A DNA stretch of 64,000 nucleotides from Siderastrea radians (GCA_964017195.1 OZ024887.1:1911881-1975880), one strand, 5' to 3'; shown: positions 14,986 through 26,248, counted from the first letter of the stretch. Numbers and translations: made by a program. The notes: a model not told the origin generated them from the letters alone.

Positions 14986-17054
14986 TTCGGTTTGGCAGCG
15001 TGAAAAACTTATTTTTTCACAGATTTATTCATCGCTTTCCCCCACCAACCCTCGGCTTTACAAACAAAACGATGACAGCTAAGATTTCAGCGAAAAAAAG
15101 TGGGAGATTTTTATCTGTAAAAGCCGCCGAATGGATGTTTTGAAAACAGCGAAAGCTTCACACGAGGTAAGTGATGCTTTTTTTTTGCTGCCGGCTAAAA
15201 ATATTTGTTTAAGTGTTTTTTCCACAACGACAAACTTTTCGATTAAAAAACACTGTGTCTTCTAATACTCGTTTACTAGTTTTTGAAATGGCTCTATTTT
15301 TTTTGTCACCTCGAAAAATTTGAACATCGGCGCGGTTCTGTTTAGCTCGCAATGTTTTCCCATTCCCCGCGTGAAAAGATCCTTTTCTACCCGAAAGAAT
15401 ATTTTATTCCTTTATTTTTTACTCACTCTCTGTATTTCTTTTTTTCACAGTCCAAGGATGTCCTGCCTGTAAAGCGGTGAGACAAACGAGATGACAACTC
15501 GTATTTTTTCTCCGAGAAGAAAGCGAGCGGCTTTTTGAAAACAACAACAACAACAAGCAAACCTCCACGCAAAGTAAGCATCATTTTTTAAGTGTTGAGC
15601 GTTTTTTTCACACAAAAAACAAACTTTAGTTCAAAACACATTTATGTTTTTAGTCCTCTTTTTGTTCTTTCCGATGGTTCTATTTTTTTTATCGCCTCGA
15701 AAAACCTTGGCGAACCATCGCGGTTCTGTTTAGCTCGCAATGTTTTCCCATTCCCCGCGTGAAAAGATCCTTTTCTACCCGAAAGACTATTTGATTTATT
15801 TTTACTCACTCTCTGTATTTCTTTTTTCCACAGTCCAACGATGTGCTGCCTGTAAAGCGGTGAGACAAACGAGATGACAACTCGCATTTTCTCCGAGAAG
15901 AAAGCGAGCGGATGTTTGAAAACAGCGAAAGCTTAACACGAGGTAAGTGTTGTTTTTTTGCTGCCGGCTAAAAATATTTTTTAAGTGTTGAGCGTTTTTT
16001 ACACAAAAAAACAAACTTCAGTACAAAACACATTTATGTTTTAGTCCTCTTTTTGTTTTTTCCAATGGCTCTATTTTTTGGTCGCCTCGAAAAACCTTGG
16101 CGAACCATCGCGGTTCTGTTTAGCTCGCAATTTTTTCCCATTCCCCGCGTGAAAAAATCCTTTTCTACCCGAAAGAATATTTTATTCCTTTATTTTTTAC
16201 TCTCTCTGTATTTCTTTTTCCACAATCCAAGGATGTGCTGACTGTAACGCGGTGAGACAAACGAGATGACAACTCGCATTTTCTCCGAGAAGAAAGCGAG
16301 CGGCTTTTTTTGAAAACAGCGAAAGCTTAACGCGCCGGTTGCATCCTCAAACCCTTAACCCTAACCCAACTTGACCTATGACCTCTACCATGGTGTCTTC
16401 GCTCTGGCCGCCAATTTTTTCCCATTCCCCGCGTTGTTGTGAAAAAAATCTTTTTTCTACCCGAAAGACTATTTGATTTATTTTTACTCACTTTCTGTAT
16501 TTCTTTTTTCCACAGTCCAAGGATGTGCTGCCTGTAAAGCGGTGAGACAAACGAGATGACAACTCGCATTTTCTCCGAGAAGAAAGCGAGCGGCTTTTTG
16601 AAAACAGCGAAAGCTTAACACGAGGTAAGTGTTGTTTTTTTGCTGCCGGCTAAAAATATTTTTTAAGCGAACCATCGCGGTTCTGTTTAGCTCGCAATGT
16701 TTTCCCATTCCCCGCGTTGTTGTGAAAAAAATCCTTTTCTACCCGAAAGAATATTTTATTCCTTTATTTTTTACTCTCTCTGTATTTCGTTTTCCACAAT
16801 CCAAGGATGTCCTGCCTGTAACGCGGTGAGACAAACGAGATGACAACTTGTATTTTTCCTCCGAGAAGAAAGCGAGCGGCTTTTTGAAAACAGCCGCGCG
16901 CCGCCGCCGATTCCCCGCGCGCGCCCGCCCGCCGCCGCCGCCCGCGCTCGCCGCCGCTGCCCGCCGCCGCTGCCGCCCGCGTAGACATGCGCTCTGCTTC
17001 TGATTGGAATTTGACCATGGCCTTGGACCTTGACCATGGCCTGAATGGGACTGA

Positions 17055-17105
17055 CCAATCACAACCAATCCTAACCAAATAAGGTCATACTGTTTGCTAT
17101 ATAAG
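17055..17105 (+). promoter_or_regulatory. Pol II promoter: two CCAAT boxes, CArG box and TATA box
   Basis: CCAATC occurs twice (about 17055 and 17065), followed by a perfect CArG box CCAAATAAGG at 17075-17084 and TATATAAG at 17098-17105. The following ATG at 17142 is 44 nt downstream, matching the spacing of the viral promoters. Confidence 0.62.
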
Positions 17106-17141
17106 CAGCAAAATTACGCCCAAATTCTCACTTTTTTCAAG

Positions 17142-17366
17142 ATGGAGGAAGGTCAGGGAGATTTACGACAGTTTTTTCACAGATTTATTCATCGCTTTAC
17201 CCCAGCAACCCTCGGCTTTACAAACAAAACGATGACAGCTAAGTTTTTTTGCTGCCGGCTAAAAATATTTTTTAAGCGAACCATCGCGGTTCTGTTTAGC
17301 TCGCAATGTTTTCCCATTCCCCGCGTTGTTGTGAAAAAATCATTTTCTACCCGAAAGACTATTTGA
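17142..17366 (+). CDS. Small ORF behind the CArG/TATA promoter
   Basis: A 74-codon frame starts MEEGQGDLRQFFHRFIHRF and runs into the repeat module. The first 40 codons correspond to DNA that is also present, without the promoter, at about 15020-15080. It may be a real small protein, or only the first exon of the repeat-derived transcript. I do not recognise it. Confidence 0.3.
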   Translation: MEEGQGDLRQFFHRFIHRFTPATLGFTNKTMTAKFFCCRLKIFFKRTIAVLFSSQCFPIPRVVVKKSFSTRKTI

Positions 17367-17431
17367 TTTATTTTTACTCACTTTCTGTATTTCTTTTTTC
17401 CACAGTCCAACGATGTGCTGCCTGTAACGGC

Positions 17432-17590
17432 TCGTTGACATCGAGGTAGTCCATCTGATGGACAAGGGCATAGTCATTCATGGTCTAGGGGCCGACTATG
17501 TTCCTCCCTCACTGCCTATCGATGTCTGAGTAGTCAGTCCGGAATTACATAAGGCAATCCCGCCAGTGTTCAAGAGATGAATGTAATAAA
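17432..17590 (+). other. Coding-like 3' tail with polyadenylation signal
   Basis: A 32-codon open frame (about 17432-17530, VVHLMDKGIVIHGLGADYV and on) ends in TGA and is followed by AATAAA at 17585-17590. Its 5' side is fused to the last repeat core. It looks like the 3' end of a gene or retroelement captured next to the array; the source is not clear. Confidence 0.35.
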
Positions 17591-17652
17591 GAATGTTGAT
17601 TGTCCAAAACCAGTCTTGTTGTTTTTTTGTCCAGCGGTTTCCCAACGCAAAC

Positions 17653-17830
17653 CACGTGACAACATCACGTGACTTCCGGTTACACCCATTTCCGGTCACA
17701 TGACTTCCGGTCACTCTCCCCCTTTCCCTAAAGTGACCTTTGACCCCTTCTCTCATTGGTCCATTCCTATGACCGTGATCACATGATAAAAAGGAATGGC
17801 ACTAGTATCTCATTGGTCCAAAAAGTTGGG
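17653..17830. promoter_or_regulatory. E-box / ETS / CCAAT cluster
   Basis: CACGTG at 17653-17658, CACGTG at 17666-17671 and a related CACATG are interleaved with three TTCCGGT ETS-type sites (two as ACTTCCGGT, 17672-17680 and 17703-17711). ATTGGTCC occurs twice downstream with ATAAAAAGG between. This density suggests a promoter or enhancer, but no gene starts right after it. Confidence 0.5.
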
Positions 17831-17929
17831 GGGGGGGTCTTTTTCATACAAAGTCCCAGACCGCCGTCCCTTACTACTAATAGGACTCCTAACAGGGGCC
17901 CTTGGCAGCCGTCTGAAATAACCCACAAA

Positions 17930-18030
17930 ATTATCGTAACCTACACAACCTCACTCTCCTTCGTCCCTCACTCACTCACAACCTCACTCTCCTTCGTCCC
18001 TCACTCACACACACACACACACACACAACT
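17930..18030. repeat. Tandem duplication and CA microsatellite
   Basis: A unit with AACCTCACTCTCCTTCGTCC occurs twice in a row and is followed by a (CA)n run. Confidence 0.75.
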
Positions 18031-18122
18031 AGTATCTCGAATAAAGCTAGGATGCTGGTCCGTTTCTTTTTTGGTGAAAGATCCTACTGATAGAACCCAT
18101 TCATGTCATTACTCAGCCAGCC

Positions 18123-18209
18123 CGGGCCTGGCGCAGTCAGGTAAGTATTACGTTTCTAATCGGATATGTCTTCCAAATTCACCAGGTTCGAATCTCGGGT
18201 GGCGCACCT
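18123..18209 (+). tRNA. tRNA-like remnant
   Basis: TGGCGCAGTCAGGTAAG (A box and D-arm), a TTTCTAA loop (anticodon TCT by position) and GGTTCGAATC (B box) occur at tRNA spacing and end GGCGCACC before T-runs. The acceptor and anticodon stems pair poorly, so it is probably a pseudogene or SINE head. Confidence 0.4.
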
Positions 18210-18239
18210 TTCTTTTTCTTTCTTTCTTCTTCTTTCTTC

Positions 18240-18445
18240 TTACTTAGGGTTCAAAACAACATGGCGGGAAACAACATGATGGCGGAAAACAAGATGGCGG
18301 CTTAGGGTTCAAAACAACATGGCGGCTTAAAACAAGATGGCGGGTTAGGGTTGAAAAAACAAGATGGCGACTTAGGGTTAGAGCTTCGAGAAACAAGATG
18401 GCGGGTTAGGGTTCAAAACAAGATGGCCGCTTAGGGCTATTATTC
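18240..18445 (+). repeat. Minisatellite of AAGATGGCGG and TTAGGG motifs
   Basis: At least seven imperfect 25-40 bp units carry AACA(A/T)GATGGCGG-type sequence, most followed by (C/G)TTAGGGTT. The first motif matches the YY1 consensus, and the second is the telomere repeat of most animals. A single extra TTAGGG-type unit follows near 18460-18500. Confidence 0.7.
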
Positions 18446-18559
18446 ATGAGCTATGACGTCACCTAGGGTTTGGGTCCCTTCCACCAAGATGACCGCCTAG
18501 GGTTACGACCCGCTTCCCAGTTACGACCCGCTTTGCGGGTCCTGCCTCATTTCAAATTC

Positions 18560-19440
18560 ATGCATAAAATTACGCTGAATGGGCGGACATATACTCTATT
18601 ATGGATTCGATATGAGGCATCTTTAAGCCTCCTTCATCAGCATCATTTATTAGGGTAGCACGTTTCACTTTGTCTTTACCTTTCCAAATAAAGTTAAATA
18701 AAATTTGATTTATATCTTTGATAAATTTTTTGTTCAAGCAGATGAGACTCATACGATATAGAATTTTTAGAAAGGCAAAGGTTTTAATTACCTGTATTTT
18801 GACTAGTAATGTGAGACCTCTCTACTCTATAGCTCCAATTGTTTAGTGTCTTTTTTAAGGATTTAACGAGGGAGTCCAAATTTAATCTTTGGAAAAGCGC
18901 ATTATCACAGGTGAAATGTATCCCCAAGATTTTGACTACTTCAGAGATGTGTTCCATACTCTGAGGTGACTCTCGAAGAGCCGAGATTCATAACTGCTGT
19001 CTTTTGTTTGTTTATTTTCAAGCCGGAGGAGTACACAACAAATATGTGTAGAGTATTGGAAAGCTGATAAAAAGATTCCTTGTCTTTAAGAAAGACCGTT
19101 AAATCATCCGCAAAGATGACCAATTTCAATTCTTGATGGTCAATTTTGATTCCTCTTATTTCTTAATATATCATTCCTGATATTGATGGCTAGTGTTTCT
19201 AGTACAAGAATAAAAACATAAGGAGAGAAAGGATCACCTTGACGAACCCCCTCGGGAGAGTTTGAAGGGCTGAGTCGCGAAGCCGTTGTTCATGACACCG
19301 CTAGATATATCCGAGTAAAAAGTAGTAATCCAGGCAATAAAGGATGATCCGAAGTTGAATTTTCCGAGGGTTTTTTAAGAGAATTCCAGTTGACAGAATC
19401 AAAAGCTTTCTCAAAGTCCATTGCTACTAATAGAGAGCTT
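18560..19440 (-). mobile_element. Non-LTR retrotransposon (LINE) reverse-transcriptase fragment
   Basis: Minus-strand frames encode, in order, MDFEKAFDSVNW (about 19420), FADDLTVFLKD with the YADD-type catalytic motif (about 19110), and FIWKGKDKVKRATLI near 18690. This is the order of an L1-type ORF2 C-terminal half. Frames are broken by stops and shifts, so the copy is dead. Confidence 0.75.
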
Positions 19441-20034
19441 GTGTTCGCCAAATATAGCAGAGCTCGTGCTTTCTGGTTTTTCTGTCCACAACCATGGTTT
19501 TTTGCGGCGGTACGAACACATTTCCCCAGGAAAAACACCAGCATGTTCATGTCGATAGGCATCTTGTCATGGGAAAAGAAATAAGTAGCAAAATTAACTT
19601 CTTCCAGTAGTGACAATGTGCGTGGCGTAATGGTGTTCGTGTCGGCCTGCTATGCCGGCGACTCTAGTTCAATACTGAGAGGGAACATAAATTTTTTTTT
19701 TAATTTAACGACTTGAATGACAGTATTTCAGAAATTAATAAGTACCAGCAAAAGAAAAAAAGTGCATGGAGCTCCGCCTTTAAGCGGCCTTCACACGTCA
19801 AACTAATGTTGGCCAACTTGTGTTAGCAAAACTCAAATTGGTGTGTGTGAACGACACAACAACATGTTGGCAAACTGTTGGCGAGAATAGAGACAAGTTC
19901 TATTTGTCACCAACAGTTTGCCAACATGTTGTTGTGTCGTTCACACACACCAATTTGAGTTTTGCTAACACAAGTTGGACAACATTAGTTTGACGTGTGA
20001 AGGCTGCTTTAGGCTTGGCTAAATCTATATATTA
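19440..20034 (+). mobile_element. SINE-like repeat copy 1, split by a MITE
   Basis: The copy begins near CAAATATAGCAGAGCTCG, contains TCCACAACCATGG and ACACCAGCATGTTCATG, a region with weak tRNA-like A/B boxes (19618-19680), and ends GGCTTGGCTAAATCTATATA. Other copies lie at 21820-22248, 56510-57680 and 57690-57912. Confidence 0.6.
19783..20008. mobile_element. 226-bp foldback MITE
   Basis: Two arms of about 100 bp, beginning AGCGGCCTTCACACGTCAAA, are near-perfect inverted copies and would form a long hairpin. TTA flanks both sides (19780-19782 and 20009-20011), consistent with a short target duplication. It interrupts SINE-like copy 1. Confidence 0.82.
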
Positions 20035-21340
20035 TCGGAATTTTACGGTATATTGATTTAATACTAACTAAGGATAGCATACCGCAGTGAAAGGGTAATG
20101 TCATTGACATATTTCAAAAAACAAAAGAATAAAAGGGGTCTTTCAACGAAACAAACACCCCCGCAACCCACTTAAGGTTTCTAATATCTGGTCCTATCAA
20201 TACTTCACTTGTATCGAATGTATAACACTTCCTAATACCCAAAACGTTGGGGAAGAGGGCCATGTCGGCAATTGCCAGTACGTCGAAATTTGATAACATG
20301 TGCGAGATAAGATGATATATGTGTAATCATTCCATATGTTTAGACTCATAACACGTTCTTGTGGTATACTAATTTGCTCTTGGTTTACTCGGAACCTCAT
20401 AAACTCGCAGAATTCGTTATAACAGGTCCAAGAGACACTGCTGCCTGTTTATATTATTATCGTTTGGTTCAGGTGATAAGCTAAATGCACTGAAGGACCA
20501 AGTTAAAAAAGCAAACGTCGTTTTCAAACGGCTGAAAGAGAATTTTTTGTGATCGTTGTTGCCAACTTTGCATTAACCGTAGTCGTGGGCATTTACCGAA
20601 GGGGCTTCTTTGCTTCAGGGTAAGCATTCCAGGAAAAACTAATTGAAGAGAATTTTTGAAGCAGGTTTTATAAAAAGGTGCAGACATCATTAGGTGATTA
20701 GTGGTTCGAGTTTGTTGTGCGATTATAGATTACTGTCTAGTTTCTCTTTTTAACGTGAACTTTAATTACCACACCTCCTTTTAAACTTTTGACATTAAGG
20801 TTTTCTCACTCATTATTTGTAAGTAAGTAGGTAAGTAAACCTTTATTTAGACACGTTGATAATTAAAGCATAAAGCTTGTGGGGCCGTGTGTAATAAAAA
20901 TACGGGGAATATAAAAGTAAAATTTTATATACATTTTAAAACATTAAAATAAACTCGTTAAAGATAGATAAAAGTCAAAAAGTCAGATAAATATAGAACA
21001 TGCACAGTCACTTCCTATTCGATTTTCTTAACATTAAACAATGTAAAAGTGTCAGTTTTCGCCACGTGTTTTAAAAACATCTTCAATGGCATTCTTCGTG
21101 TTAGAGTTAAATTGACGGGAAACCTTGAAAAAATAATTGTACTCCGGCGCGACGAAAGGTTGGACTTTTCCTCTTAAAATCGAACTTTTGGCGAACTAAC
21201 CAGGCATTGTAAAAATGAAGTAATATACCAAACACGATTTCATCAAGATACACACACACCAAGAGGTGGGTTGAATAAACGAGACACAAAACTTTTGATT
21301 TTTCAACTGAGTTGATTAGGTAAACTTGCCTCCGTAGAGG
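20035..21340. other. AT-rich intergenic DNA, no supported gene
   Basis: Only short chance frames are seen. A GTAAGTAAG run near 20820 followed by AACCTTTATTTAGACACG resembles the 3' tail of an old retroelement. The minus strand at 21020-21180 has weak coding character but no clear frame. Confidence 0.5.
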
Positions 21341-22248
21341 CAGCCATTTTTAGACAATGGGAAGTCGTTAATAGCGGAGCCAGCGCGCTAGCGCGTCAGC
21401 GGAGCTCCATTGCTAAGGAAATTTGGTAACCTATGAAGCCAAAAAATTTTGGTAGTGACGTAATAGTCACGTGACCGTCCGTACGTCCGTCCGTCCGCAC
21501 CAGAGGGCTACCAATACACTTCATACACTGGATAGAACCCTGTGCTGAATCCCGTGTGTTTTTGGCGCGAAATCGCATGTTGACCCGCGTTGTAGCAAAA
21601 CAAGCAAAGACAACAAAAGTCAAAAACAAATTTGTTAATGGAAAAAAAAAAGTTCAAAAGAACACTTAGTTGTCTTTTTGGTGGAAGGGGAAAAGTTCAA
21701 TTTAGGCGAAAGAAATTAGGCGATAAAGTTCTGGCAAAAAGTTCAAATTTGCCTCGTCGGTTCTGTTCAAACTCGGTCGGCACACCGCTTGAGTTCGCAG
21801 CTTTTCGCAGCGGTTTCGACACCAAATATAGCAGAGCTAGTATTTTTTAGTTTTTTCTGTCCACAACCATGGTTTTTACGGCGTTTCAAACACATTTTGC
21901 CAGGAAAAACACCAGCATTTTCATGCTGATAGGCAGCTTGTCACGAAGAAAGAAATAAGTATTAAAATTAACTTCTCAAATAACGTCAAACGCCCATGGC
22001 CTAGTGAACTAGTCAGCGGCATCTCACGCCGACGAGCCGGGTTCGACATTCAGCGGGAGCAGGAAATTTTTTTTTTTTAATTTAATGACTTGAATGAGAG
22101 TGTTTTCACAAATTAATAACTGTCAGCAAAAAACAAAAAAAAAAAACAAACAAAAACAAACAAAAAAAAAACAAAAAACAAAACAAAAAAAACAGACAAA
22201 ACAAAAAGGGGGGCTCCGCTTTTAGGCTTGGCTAAATCTATATATTAC
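21340..22248 (+). mobile_element. Longer SINE-like repeat copy 2
   Basis: The region 21820-22248 matches copy 1 over ATATAGCAGAGCT, CACAACCATGG, ACACCAGCAT, a tRNA-like stretch GGCCTAGTGAACTAGTC to GGGTTCGACA, and the GGCTTGGCTAAATCTATATA end. The upstream part, from about 21340 with AGCGGAGCTCC, may belong to the same element. An A-rich (AAAAC)n tract lies at 22130-22205. Confidence 0.55.
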
Positions 22249-22249
22249 A

Positions 22250-22745
22250 TATGAGAAAAACCAAGGGACCTAGGATGGACCCCTTGCGATAGATGACCAT
22301 TGACCTTGCACTCCTGGCTGCGATTGCTTAAATACGACTCAAACCCCTTTAACATTAATCTCATAGATAGAAAGCTTACGCAATAGAATGTGATGGTCAA
22401 TAGTGTCAAACACCTTTTTTAGGTCAATGAAGACAACACCATTAAGCAAACCATTGTCAATAATTACTGACCAACTATTAGTGGCTAAGGTGCGCCAATT
22501 GAAAACTGAATTGCTGTTCTAGATTTTTACGCCGTTCCGTGGTACCTTGGTGTAGGAAAGGGCCGCAGACCGTCATGTGTTGGCTACAATGATTAGGAGA
22601 TTGAAGTGTTGAAGTGTTGGGCAACTGGTTTGGATGTGTCCTTGTCATTTCTTCGACGTCTCGTAGGTGTTCGCGGAAACGGTTGCTTAATCTTCTACCT
22701 GTTTCGCCGATGTGTATCTTTTTTGCATAAAGTGCATGTTATGCA
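22250..22745 (-). mobile_element. Retroelement fragments: reverse transcriptase and GIY-YIG-like region
   Basis: The minus strand at 22250-22460 encodes VVFIDLKKVFDTIDHHILL, a reverse-transcriptase motif, with stops. At 22500-22745 it encodes, across shifts, a cysteine pair, IGETGRRLSNRFREHLRDVE-type sequence and a THPNQLPNT-type stretch, as in GIY-YIG endonuclease domains of Penelope-like elements. Both pieces are broken. Confidence 0.55.
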
Positions 22746-22839
22746 ACAGATAACATTTGAAATGAAGATGTGACCACTGCAGTACTAATCGCAATTTCAG
22801 CAACTGCGAAAAAAAAAAGAAAAAGAAAAAAGATTTTCA

Positions 22840-22914
22840 GGGCTTCAACAGGATTCGAATCCGTGGCCTCTGTGTTTGTACTGTAGTGCTCTACCAACTG
22901 AGCTATGAAGACCC
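22840..22914 (-). tRNA. tRNA-like sequence (pseudogene or SINE head)
   Basis: On the minus strand TAGCTCAGTTGGTAGAGC (D-arm) and GGATTCGAATCC (T-arm) are at correct spacing, and the acceptor halves GTCTTCA and TGAAGCC pair with one mismatch. The anticodon stem pairs poorly, and a T-run follows. A related hairpin lies at about 22976-23027. Confidence 0.5.
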
Positions 22915-23130
22915 ATACATTGGGAGCAGGCCAAAATATTGAATTCATTTTTACCTGTGAAAGGAATGAAAGATAGAATGAAGTGATGTGAAATGTGGAA
23001 ATTTCCGCAGTTCACATCATTTCATTCTAGATAATATTTGCGGGGGTGCATGTTAAGCGATCAGTGATTTTAATAGATCGCTTGGGTTCTGTTATTGCGA
23101 ATGAAAAGGATACCATATTATAGGAAACTA

Positions 23131-23600
23131 ACGCTCCATGAAATTAACGCGAATTGTAAAATTCGCGTTAATTTAAGTCGAGTTAATTTCTGTGAGCGTT
23201 AATTTCCGCGTTGGTAATTAAGTGGAGCGTTAATTTTCGCGACCTTAATTTCCACCATTTTAATCCCATATTCTGGATACAGTCCAGACATTCTTGACAC
23301 ACAGAGAACAATAACTTTCCTACATTTAGGCAGAATTTAACGCACATTGTCTGTAAAGAAGTTTCCTCACACACCTGTAGACCTGTTTTGTTCGTGATCT
23401 TTATATTCAGTTAGAATTAAATTTGTTCCAGCAGGAGCCATGGTTCCAGTTGTGACCACAAGGTGTTTCTTTGTGCTAATCGCGTTAATTTCCCTCATTT
23501 TGAAATTTTACACCCTTTTTCGCGTTAATTTCCTTTATTAGGGAGTAATTTTTCCTTCAATTCGCGTTAATTTAAGTCGCGTTAATTTCAAATACCTTAA
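23131..23600. repeat. Interspersed GCGTTAATTT repeats
   Basis: The motif GCGTTAATTT or close variants occurs about ten times in two clusters (23131-23256 and 23485-23600), in both orientations at the first cluster. It looks like terminal DNA of an old transposon. No gene is seen. Confidence 0.6.
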
Positions 23601-23639
23601 TTAACACAAGCGTTTATTTCTTATAATAAGGTAAGTGTT

Positions 23640-26248
23640 GCATCGTTTGCGCGCAAGTGAAAGAACCGGGTTGATCGTCAGATTTTAAAAAGCACACTCT
23701 AACTAGAAAGCTCCCTATGTTTTTATCACGTTTAAATGAAAACAGTGGGTGCTGTGAAAGGATTCTTCCAGTTTCATTGTCATTTTGGCTGTGAGGATGT
23801 GTGGATGATAAGTGAGCGCAAAAAGAATATTCTCGTTCTTTTCCTTCTGTGACGCTTGCATTGCTGACTGTCGATCAATCTGTTGACAAGGTGTTGATCC
23901 GCGCTGACAACAGAATCAGGAGAGCCACGCCTCTTGAAAAATTGGCACATAACGTATATATATGTTATCCAAAAACTATGGCCAAAATGTACTTATTTTA
24001 AGGTAAAAATAAGCGCATATGTTATTGTCTACAATAACATATGCGCCTGTAAGCAGCCGGACTTTATGTGTAAGAAAAACAGAGACAAAATAAAACAGAC
24101 ATCTTGGATAACTGGTGGTCCAGGGAAGGGTGACTGGCACTTTAAAAATACCCAAACTATGGGCAGTTTCTCCTTCTGCTCAAGGAAAGACAGGCGAAAA
24201 AAAGTCTCAGGAAAGTCGGCTGCCGCCTGGAGACGTAACACACGTGTGGTGAGATGCGCTATGTTTCCAGGCAGCAGCCAACTCCTTTTGCGTTCGTAAT
24301 TTCTTCTCGCCCGACTATCCCTGAGCAGCCAAGAAGGGGCTACTCTTAGTCTATTCTGCAAAGGGATCAAAATTATAACAGTATCCCATAAACTGCTGAA
24401 AAACATCACTGACGACGACAACAAGAGCAACAAAACAAACAACAATTACTAAAATTAAACCTAGCGATAAGGAATCATACCTTTTCTCTTACACAGGAAA
24501 CTAGATAAAACACGTCACGGCAAACCCAACCAAAATTACTTTTAACTGCCCTTAATTTAGATGGGGTCATGTTTGTGTTTTTCCCTTTTCAGCTAGGAAG
24601 AACTGGCTTCTTTGAATAAGCATCTTTTGGGCTTTCAACGAAGGTAAAGTTTAATACGTTGGTTTGCGTTTCAGCGTTCCAGACCATGTCATTGCTTGAC
24701 AGTTCCCAGAAACACAATAAACTTTCTATGGTGCAAAAATATGCACTGGTATTCGTCCTTGGAAATTAGTTTTCCCTCACAATTATAGTTGATCTTTGTC
24801 TTCAGAAAACCGTTTTTTGTTCTTGGAAGACAAGATTTCCTCTACCAAATGAATTGTTTATATGAGCTTAAAATACGTTCGAAGTGAGCTGTAAGCTACA
24901 TCTCTTTTGCCTACTGCGTCGGTTATATCCGGGCACTGTTAACAGTTAAAACCTGGTAAAAGTCCATGATAGCTAGAAAACCCGATCTTAGCTTGGAGCA
25001 GTGGAGACGGAGCGATGATGATGATTAGCGGAGGTAGCAGTGCATGAGTGCAATAGGGCCAATCATGGGATTGGCAACACAGAGGCTAATGAAGCTCGAA
25101 TCGGGTTTAATACAAACGAGGGCTGTAGCAGCGATGTAAAAGACTTTGGTGATGACTGTAATGGCCCAACTGGTTATTCCCTCAACTTATGGATAAAACA
25201 GTTCAACATATTAGAATAACGTTTTCCTCAAGAATAACGGCTGTTGATTTGCATTGAAAGAGTAAACTAAAGTATAGCTTACAGTGGTAAGTAACGGATA
25301 TGATTTTGGTTATAAAAGGGGTCTGTGTTTGCAAAGTAACCTTGAAGGGGTTTTGTCACAAATTTTCAGGACTACTTTAAAATGTTGTTAGACATTGAAA
25401 TCAGAGAAAACCCAAAAATGCTGTGTCAGTTTCATTTAAAATTACTCTAGCAGTTCCCTTAAACCATAATTAAGTGTGTTTGGCCGCTGATCGTTCGAAT
25501 GGAAATGGATTTTGAAAACATTAGACTAATAATGCCTTTTGTTTCTTACAAAAATCAGCAGAAACTGATTATGGTTTGTACTCCCTCTGAGAAAATCATT
25601 CGAGGTCTTTCCCCCCTACGTTCTAAGAGCATTTCGTGTACAAGAAAAGGTATTTTGAAATTCAACTGAATTGAACTCGAAAAGTTGAAAATCCTCATGA
25701 CATAGCCCCTTTAAAAGTCATTCAGCTAATTTAGTGGTAAGCGTTTAAGATTTGCTGTTGTGAATTTTTTAGAAAATACCAACTTTTAAGTGGCCGTAAA
25801 GCTATAAACATTTTCTTTTTACAATGTCTATACCTTGTAAAAGTTGGATTTGGCTTCTTGTGAGCCATTTTAAATCCTTGAGCCATAATTCAAGCAATTG
25901 GCGATTGGCATTAAATTTTGTTTAGTTTAGATGAGTAAAATGAACCGCTAGATAACCTACAACAGCAGGAGATCTGAGCTTTTTAACCAGACTTTGGGGA
26001 TAAAATTTTGAAAAGAAAAGTCTGAAACAGCATGTTATGATTTTGTTGCCTTTAGATCCTGAAGGTATGCTGTTTCAAATTGGAACTCCACTATATTAAC
26101 TACGGCCAAGGGAGTGCGTGCATAGTCCACAATCAAGAATTTTTCAGGTTCCTGAAGAACTTCTTAGCAATCGAAAATGTACGCACCTAGCTAGACAGAA
26201 AACCTTGCAATGGTACAAAATATTATCTAAAGGGGAAACCTTATTAAC
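23640..26248. other. Intergenic DNA, no supported gene
   Basis: AT-rich DNA with scattered short frames. A 32-nt palindrome with GCGCATATGTTATTGT arms lies at about 24012-24046. I see no exon with convincing boundaries; downstream exons of the minus-strand gene that begins at 27526 could lie here. Confidence 0.45.

Larger units (their letters stand above)
14990..17435 (+). repeat. Tandem array of exon-like modules with splice consensus sequences
   Basis: About six diverged units, roughly 300-400 nt apart, share CGGTTCTGTTTAGCTCGCAA, TTCCCATTCCCCGCG, CTACCCGAAAGA, a pyrimidine tract ending CACAG (CACAA in some), a 90-115 nt core beginning TCCAAGGATGTGCTGCC, and in several units GAAAGCTTAACACGAG followed by GTAAGTG. 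Cores start near 15448, 15833, 16226, 16516, 16799 and 17405. AG-core-GTAAGT looks like a repeated non-coding exon. No long reading frame is kept across units. It may be a satellite derived from a spliced RNA gene or the terminal repeat region of the neighbouring virus. Confidence 0.6.

Noticed and set aside
15642..16708. Repeated minus-strand frames (FVSPLYRQHI and on) in the tandem array
   Set aside because: They recur because the DNA repeats. They are not kept open in all units, and the splice-like signals are on the plus strand.
24029..24445. 138-codon minus-strand frame
   Set aside because: It begins at a non-ATG or weak start, has leucine/serine low complexity and no recognisable features or splice sites.
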